Shown here piece after piece: positions 58,677 to 64,000 of a stretch of DNA of 64,000 bases. A program made the position numbers and the translations under genes. Each line of letters begins with the position of its first letter. Positions within the stretch are counted from its first letter, which is position 1. This DNA is from Candidatus Nitrosopumilus sp. (GTDB taxonomy: Archaea > Thermoproteota > Nitrososphaeria > Nitrososphaerales > Nitrosopumilaceae), in contig JAOMJV010000002.1 of NCBI GenBank assembly GCA_028351415.1, positions 34,410-98,409 on the forward strand. The letters are read 5' to 3'. The notes under the pieces were generated by a model. That model was not told where the DNA came from, searched no databases, and saw only the letters and a program-made list of their open reading frames with translations.

Positions 58677-59720
58677 TTGAATCTCCGATTAATTCACTTA
58701 TTGTCTTCTTTAGGTGAATCTGATAAGGAACTTCTAAATGAAATTCAATGGACGTTCCCATTAGTTACTAGACCCTTTGATGCCATTGCAAAAAAATTTG
58801 ATACTACTCCAGAAATTATTAAAGAAAATTTGAAAAATCTTAAAGAAATTGGCGTGTTAAGACAATTGAGTGCAATTTTTGATACTCGAAAACTTGGTTA
58901 CACTAGTTCATTGGTTGCAATGGAAATTGAACATGATGAATTGGATCATGTAGCTAGTCAAATCAATCGTCATCCTGGAGTGAGTCATAATTATGAACGT
59001 GATCATCAGTTTAATCTCTGGTTTACATTAGCTGTACCTCCCGGTGCTGATCTAAATGATGAGCTTGAAAAATTTAATGTTCTAAAAGGAATTAAAAAAG
59101 TTAGAATGCTTCCAACTTTACAATTATTCAAAATAGGTGTAAAGCTTGACTTGGTAGATGATAAGAAACATGACATTGCACCATCTGAAGAAAAGAAAGA
59201 AATTAAAAATACTGAATTCAAACCTACAGAAGAAGACAAAGATTTTATCCGTGAATTACAAAAAGATATGGAAATTATTGATGAGCCATTTGTAAAGGCT
59301 GCAAAAAATCTTGGTATTACCGAAGATGAAGTGTTTGCAAAAATGAAACACTATGAAGATGTAGGTGTCATGCGAAGATTTGCAGCCATTTTGAGACACA
59401 GACAAGTCGGATTCACTGCAAATGGTATGATTGTCTGGAAAGTTCCTGAAGATAGGATTACTTCTGTTGGCGAAACACTAGGATCATTTCCTCAAGTTAG
59501 CCATTGTTATGAGCGCCCTACTTACGATGATTGGCCATACAATGTATTTTCAATGATTCATTGTAAAACACACGATGAGGCTTATGAGGTAGCTAAAACA
59601 ATTCAAGACCAAATTAACGTTGATGAATACAAAATCCTTTTCAGTTCTCGTGAATTTAAAAAAACTCGAGTTGAATATTTTGTTGAAAATTCATTTAGTT
59701 TAGAAGATACTGCTGCTTAA
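58677..59720 (+). CDS. Fused siroheme decarboxylase (AhbA/AhbB-type, Lrp/AsnC-like)
   Basis: Two homologous halves, GVLRQLSAIFDTRKLGYTSSLVAMEI / GVMRRFAAILRHRQVGFTANGMIVWKV, and SHNYERDHQFNLWFTL / SHCYERPTYDDWPYNVFSMI. Confidence 0.88.
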   Translation: MNLRLIHLLSSLGESDKELLNEIQWTFPLVTRPFDAIAKKFDTTPEIIKENLKNLKEIGVLRQLSAIFDTRKLGYTSSLVAMEIEHDELDHVASQINRHPGVSHNYERDHQFNLWFTLAVPPGADLNDELEKFNVLKGIKKVRMLPTLQLFKIGVKLDLVDDKKHDIAPSEEKKEIKNTEFKPTEEDKDFIRELQKDMEIIDEPFVKAAKNLGITEDEVFAKMKHYEDVGVMRRFAAILRHRQVGFTANGMIVWKVPEDRITSVGETLGSFPQVSHCYERPTYDDWPYNVFSMIHCKTHDEAYEVAKTIQDQINVDEYKILFSSREFKKTRVEYFVENSFSLEDTAA

Positions 59721-60055
59721 ATTTCATTTTTATCGTGCCCAACCACATGAATGTTACAAAAATACTGATCATTCATGTTGCAATAGTATAGTGAATTTTT
59801 CCCACATTCTTTACATGGTGGTTTTTCATCCTCTAGTGATAATTTGGTGTGATAGATTTTACTTCTAGTTGTGACGCTTGAATTTTTATAAATTCTAGTT
59901 AAATTTGAATAATATTTTAATTCTTCTGGATTTAAGATTTGTTCATTTTTAATTTTTTTAATTATCAATTGCCATTTTTTATATTTACCAATTTTGGCAA
60001 GTTTCATCCTCTCTATGATCTCTATAGTTTTTTCTGAATTTATTGGAGCATCCAT
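59717..60055 (-). CDS. Hypothetical zinc-binding protein
   Basis: C-term PPCKECGKNSLYYCNMNDQYFCNIHVVGH. Confidence 0.6.
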   Translation of the reverse strand: MDAPINSEKTIEIIERMKLAKIGKYKKWQLIIKKIKNEQILNPEELKYYSNLTRIYKNSSVTTRSKIYHTKLSLEDEKPPCKECGKNSLYYCNMNDQYFCNIHVVGHDKNEI

Positions 60056-60062
60056 TTAGAAG

Positions 60063-61061
60063 TTAGTTTGTTTGTGGTGTTGCTTTTAATTCATAAGATG
60101 GCCATGTACTGTAAATTTCTTCAATTTCTTTCATATCTGATGCTGAAATATATCCCCCTTTAGTCATTTCAACATAATTCACAATTTCTTCTTCACTAAT
60201 TACTGTAGGAAACACTGATGCAAATCCTTTCTTTGACATGATAAATTTCATTGATAATTCTGTGATGGTTAAACCTGTTCTTTCTGCAATTGGTTTGAGC
60301 ACTTCTACCTTTGCTAATGATGCTTTAACCCATTCTCCTTTTCTTACTGATCTGTGATCTTTTTCATCAATTTTTGTCTTAGCGTTAACTTTTCCTGTTA
60401 GTATTCCTGATGCTTCTGGAACTCTAACTAGAATTCCTACATCTTTTTCTTCAGCTTTTTTCATTAATTCATTGCCTGGTGATTGTTCTAAAATGTTGTA
60501 TACTGTTTGAACTGCACTTACATTTGGCCTTTCCATTGCTTCCATACCTTCTTGTGTCCATCCAATTGCGGGACCTAAAGCTACTTGATATGTGCTAATT
60601 GATTTATCTGCAACAAAACTATCCAGTACATCAAAAATTGAATTATCTCTGATGTGATTTAATTTTGGATTATGTAATCCATACATGTCTAAATGATCTG
60701 TTTGCAATCTTTTCAAACTATCTCTCAATGCTTTTCGAGTAAAATCTTCATCAAACTTTTGAGGTAATTCCTTGTGTCCTATTTGCTCTACTTCTGAAAA
60801 ATCATATCCGTATTTTGTAGATATTACAACTTCGTCTCTCATATCTTTGAAAACTTCGCCAATGAGTCTTTCACTTAACCCTTTTCCATACATGTCACCA
60901 GTTTCAAAAAAGTTAATACCTAAATCATATGCCTTTTTGAGCATTCTTTTTGCTTCATCCTCTTCAATTTTTTTGCCCCACCAATCTAATGCAATGGACC
61001 ATGCGCCAAATCCTATTTCTGATACTTTGATGTCTGTTTTTCCTAGCTTATTGTAATTCAA
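60063..61061 (-). CDS. Aldo/keto reductase
   Basis: NKLGKTDIKVSEIGFGAWSIAL, FFETGDMYGKGLSERLIGEV. Confidence 0.93.
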   Translation of the reverse strand: MNYNKLGKTDIKVSEIGFGAWSIALDWWGKKIEEDEAKRMLKKAYDLGINFFETGDMYGKGLSERLIGEVFKDMRDEVVISTKYGYDFSEVEQIGHKELPQKFDEDFTRKALRDSLKRLQTDHLDMYGLHNPKLNHIRDNSIFDVLDSFVADKSISTYQVALGPAIGWTQEGMEAMERPNVSAVQTVYNILEQSPGNELMKKAEEKDVGILVRVPEASGILTGKVNAKTKIDEKDHRSVRKGEWVKASLAKVEVLKPIAERTGLTITELSMKFIMSKKGFASVFPTVISEEEIVNYVEMTKGGYISASDMKEIEEIYSTWPSYELKATPQTN

Positions 61062-61139
61062 TTCTCATTTACTTATTTGGAATTTCATCATTTATGTTTA
61101 TGCAAGATTCTAATTACTGATATTTTGTTTTAGTATTTC

Positions 61140-61814
61140 TTATCCTAAACTTGTGATTAGCGGAATGATATCTTTTTTTACACATACGATCATTGGAATG
61201 TCATTTTTTACGTATGTTGAAACTTGAGTTTCTCTTAAATCCATGATTAAATCTTGAAAATCTCTGATATCATCTACCTCAAATGCTAGCATGAAATCTT
61301 CATCGTGAATTCCAAATGAATACGTGGTATTGAGTACTATTTGTGGGTATTTCCTGCTAACTGCTATGTGTTCATCCATTATTTCTTGACGTTTTTCCTT
61401 TGGCAGTAGATACCATTCTCTTGTTTTTGTAAATGGATAAACTATGACATGTTTTTTCTGATTATCTCCTTTAATGAAACCTAATGTTTTCTGGTCTTGT
61501 ACATAAAATGATGGTCTTGTACATGATAAATATGTCATTGATGGAATGATATATTTTCCAAATACCGTTTTGTATAATTTTTCAATTACTGTTTGAATTT
61601 CTTCAACTGTGGGTGCTGCAAACCAAAACAAAAAATCTGTATCATCACGTAATCCTAAATTAGAATAGGTTCTAAACATTATTCCTGAATTTTTGATAAT
61701 GTTTTCTACTTCTTTTGCAGATTCCTCTTTTGCCAAATCTGCCATCCATCTCCATTTTGGATCAACTTTGAAAAATGAGAAATTAAAAAAATACTGTTCA
61801 CTCTTTTCTGACAT
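61140..61814 (-). CDS. Chlorite dismutase-family heme protein (ChdC/HemQ-like)
   Basis: YLSCTRPSFYV, KTREWYLLPKEKRQEIMDEHIAVSRKYPQIVLNTTYSFGIHDEDFMLAFEVDD. Confidence 0.85.
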   Translation of the reverse strand: MSEKSEQYFFNFSFFKVDPKWRWMADLAKEESAKEVENIIKNSGIMFRTYSNLGLRDDTDFLFWFAAPTVEEIQTVIEKLYKTVFGKYIIPSMTYLSCTRPSFYVQDQKTLGFIKGDNQKKHVIVYPFTKTREWYLLPKEKRQEIMDEHIAVSRKYPQIVLNTTYSFGIHDEDFMLAFEVDDIRDFQDLIMDLRETQVSTYVKNDIPMIVCVKKDIIPLITSLG

Positions 61815-61861
61815 AATTTTTAATTTCTAAAACCCTATTTAAATAAAAAACATGTTATTTA

Positions 61862-62125
61862 CTATGACATTTCTATGATTTTTTCTTTAGATTTATGACC
61901 TGATTTGATTTCTATTGCTGTTGTAGATATTGCAAAATATTTTGCAATTTTTTTAATGATTTCTTTATTTGCCTCGCATTTGATTGGTTTTGATTTAATT
62001 CCCATAGATATTTGATCTTTTTCAATTTTTAAGAAATCTTTAGAAAATTGTACTTGAACTTTGTAAATCAATATTTTTTTAAAATTTGGTTTAGATTTAA
62101 TTATGCTGTTTTTTCTAAAGCCCAT
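61862..62125 (-). CDS. DUF167/YggU-family protein
   Basis: GIKSKPIKCEANKEIIKKIAKYFAISTTAIEIKSGHKSKEKII. Confidence 0.75.
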   Translation of the reverse strand: MGFRKNSIIKSKPNFKKILIYKVQVQFSKDFLKIEKDQISMGIKSKPIKCEANKEIIKKIAKYFAISTTAIEIKSGHKSKEKIIEMS

Positions 62126-62871
62126 TCGTAACCTTCGGCTTCTAGTTTTTGTGCAAGAGATGCATCCCCTGTTTGTAGAACTTTACCTTCTGCAAATACA
62201 TGTACAAAGTCTAACTTATCTAAGAAATTTAGAATTCTGGCATAGTGAGTAATTATAATTACTGTTGCGTCTTTTGTTGATACTTTACTTATTGCTTGAG
62301 CTACTGATTGAACTGCATCAATATCTAATCCTGAATCTGGTTCATCTAAAATTGAAATTTTGGGTTTTAAAACTGCCATTTGTAATACTTCTGCACGTTT
62401 TTTCTCTCCTCCTGAAAAACCTTCATTTAGATATCTTGATAGAAACTCTTCTCTTAATCCTACTTTAGCTATGTTTTCCTTAAGATATTTTTGAAATTCT
62501 CTTACGGTGATGAACACTTCTCTGTCATCTCCATCCATTGCTTTACTTAGAGAATTATATGCTGTTCTTAGAAAGTGAGAAAATCCTACTCCTGAAACTT
62601 CAGTTGGATATTGAAATGCTAAAAACAATCCTTTTTTTGCCCTTTGATCTGCTGTTAATTCTAAAATACTTTCACCATCTAATAGAATATCACCTTTAGT
62701 GACTTGATATTTTGGATGTGCTAGTAATGTGTAAGCTAGTGTACTTTTTCCTGAACCGTTTGGGCCCATAATGGCATGTACCTCTCCAGGACCTGTTTTT
62801 AGATTGACCCCTTTGAGAATTTCTTTATCCCCTATTGACACGTGTAGGTCTCTAATTTCTAATACTACCAT
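62101..62871 (-). CDS. sufC: Fe-S cluster assembly ATPase SufC
   Basis: IMGPNGSGKSTLAYTLLAHPKYQVTKGDILLDGESI, NEGFSGGEKKRAEVLQMA, LDEPDSGLDIDA. Confidence 0.96.
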   Translation of the reverse strand: MVVLEIRDLHVSIGDKEILKGVNLKTGPGEVHAIMGPNGSGKSTLAYTLLAHPKYQVTKGDILLDGESILELTADQRAKKGLFLAFQYPTEVSGVGFSHFLRTAYNSLSKAMDGDDREVFITVREFQKYLKENIAKVGLREEFLSRYLNEGFSGGEKKRAEVLQMAVLKPKISILDEPDSGLDIDAVQSVAQAISKVSTKDATVIIITHYARILNFLDKLDFVHVFAEGKVLQTGDASLAQKLEAEGYEWALEKTA

Positions 62872-62969
62872 AACTAAAATATTTTTGATTCTCTATATAA
62901 TACCGACGAAATTTAGCTAATCCTAATTGGTATTTTAATAATGAAATGAAAAGGGGTGGGGGGTGTGTG

Positions 62970-63929
62970 TTAACATTTGGCCAGAGATGGTCTCAATGTA
63001 ATTTTGAGTTTATGACTTGTTAGAATCTCTTTACATCTGTTTCTGATAGTAACTTCTGTAACTCCTGCAACACTTGAAACGTCTCTTTGTAGGATATTTT
63101 GTCCAAGTAGTACTGATGAAACATACAGATACGCTGCAGCAATCCCATTTGGTGATTTTCCATCTGTAATGCTGCTATCTTTTGTTTTTTCAGCAATTTC
63201 TAAGGCTAATCTTTCTACTCTAACCTCAGTCTGCGTAGTATTTGCTATCTTTGAGATGTATTTGTCCATAGTTAGTACTGGAGCTTTTAATGAGCCCATT
63301 TCCATTACCATGGTTCTGTAATATCTTGCTGCAAGTTTTGTTTTTGATTTAACATCTTTTCCTGGAACAATTCCTCGGCAAATTTCTTCTAATGATCTTA
63401 CTACGTCACATTGTTTGCATGCCATGTAAATTGTAGCTGCTGTGATGCAAACTACTGATTTTCCTTTAACATCTATGTGTCCGTCTAAATTTCTGTATAT
63501 CATTGAAGTAGTTTCTAACACATTCTTTGAAAGATTAAGTGATTCGCATGTTTCGCCCATTTTTGCTAAAACATTTGCAAGTCGTCTTTCTTTTGGTGTT
63601 GACACTCTTACTCTTTGTTGCCATTTTCTGAGATGATTCATTTGGTTTTTAACTTCATGGTTGATGGTTTTACCACTAAAGTCTTTTGAACTAATTGAAA
63701 TCTCAGTTGTTATTCCCAAATCATGTTGAGAATAGGTTGTTTGTCCTGTTGCTCTTGCAAGCTTCATTTTATCTTCGAGATTCGAACTTATTGTTTCTGG
63801 ACCACAATCTGCAATCTGATCGTCGACAACTATTCCACAACCAGAACAGATTAGTTCGCCATTCTGCATGTCATCAACTAATGATGATGATCTGCATTCC
63901 GGACAGTTTTGGGTTTGTAATATGTTCAT
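62970..63929 (-). CDS. tfb: Transcription initiation factor B
   Basis: CPECRSSSLVDDMQNGELICSGCGIVVDDQ zinc ribbon; two cyclin-like repeats. Confidence 0.96.
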   Translation of the reverse strand: MNILQTQNCPECRSSSLVDDMQNGELICSGCGIVVDDQIADCGPETISSNLEDKMKLARATGQTTYSQHDLGITTEISISSKDFSGKTINHEVKNQMNHLRKWQQRVRVSTPKERRLANVLAKMGETCESLNLSKNVLETTSMIYRNLDGHIDVKGKSVVCITAATIYMACKQCDVVRSLEEICRGIVPGKDVKSKTKLAARYYRTMVMEMGSLKAPVLTMDKYISKIANTTQTEVRVERLALEIAEKTKDSSITDGKSPNGIAAAYLYVSSVLLGQNILQRDVSSVAGVTEVTIRNRCKEILTSHKLKITLRPSLAKC

Positions 63930-64000
63930 CTTCTATTTCTCCTAAATCTTTTTGGTGTAGTTGCAGCAGATTGCTCAAACATGAAAACCTTTTTTCCAAC
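63926..64000 (-). CDS. C-terminus of CDS running off right edge; possibly Gar1
   Basis: Minus reading ...VGKKVFMFEQSAATTPKRFRRNRR* overlapping tfb start by ATGA; Gar1 only suggested by basic tail and tfb adjacency. Confidence 0.4.
   Translation of the reverse strand, partial: VGKKVFMFEQSAATTPKRFRRNRR

Noticed and set aside
61140-61814. Calling the protein a true chlorite dismutase for chlorite detoxification
   Set aside because: The catalytic distal Arg appears absent by my alignment; family membership only.
1-64000. CRISPR array, transposase, integrase or prophage
   Set aside because: No regularly spaced repeats, no transposase/integrase motifs and no phage structural genes were seen in the ORFs or gaps.

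Overview
The window is a gene-dense, AT-rich archaeal chromosome segment with no mobile elements or CRISPR. It looks like Nitrososphaerota/Thaumarchaeota, probably a Nitrosopumilus-like marine ammonia oxidizer. That assignment is inferred from gene content; no amoA is visible here. Recognisable modules: partial F420 ligase cofE; two tandem leuC/leuD-type pairs; ribosomal/rpoD operon; exosome/SBDS/Pcc1/prefoldin operon; Amt with three PII-fold proteins within about 9 kb; DUF47/PiT phosphate uptake; SbtA/SbtB-like bicarbonate transporter pair; arsR-arsC-aquaporin cassette; two tetrapyrrole clusters ending in a fused AhbA/AhbB-type siroheme decarboxylase; sufBD-Rieske-SU with sufC about 13 kb away; TFB; and three tRNAs. 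One tRNA, tRNA-Leu(CAA), appears to carry a 16-nt intron. Most promising less-described items: (1) a PII-fold protein with a C-terminal extension, possibly DNA-binding, near amt/glnK; (2) a glnK-linked operon with two unannotated single-TM microproteins; (3) a 48-aa, 9-Cys metallothionein-like microprotein; (4) a 35-aa zinc-finger-like microprotein whose start codon abuts a (GTACN)4 palindrome; (5) an ArsR/ArsC/aquaporin arsenic cassette; (6) an SbtA/SbtB-like pair. All family calls come from reading translations by eye; no database search was possible.
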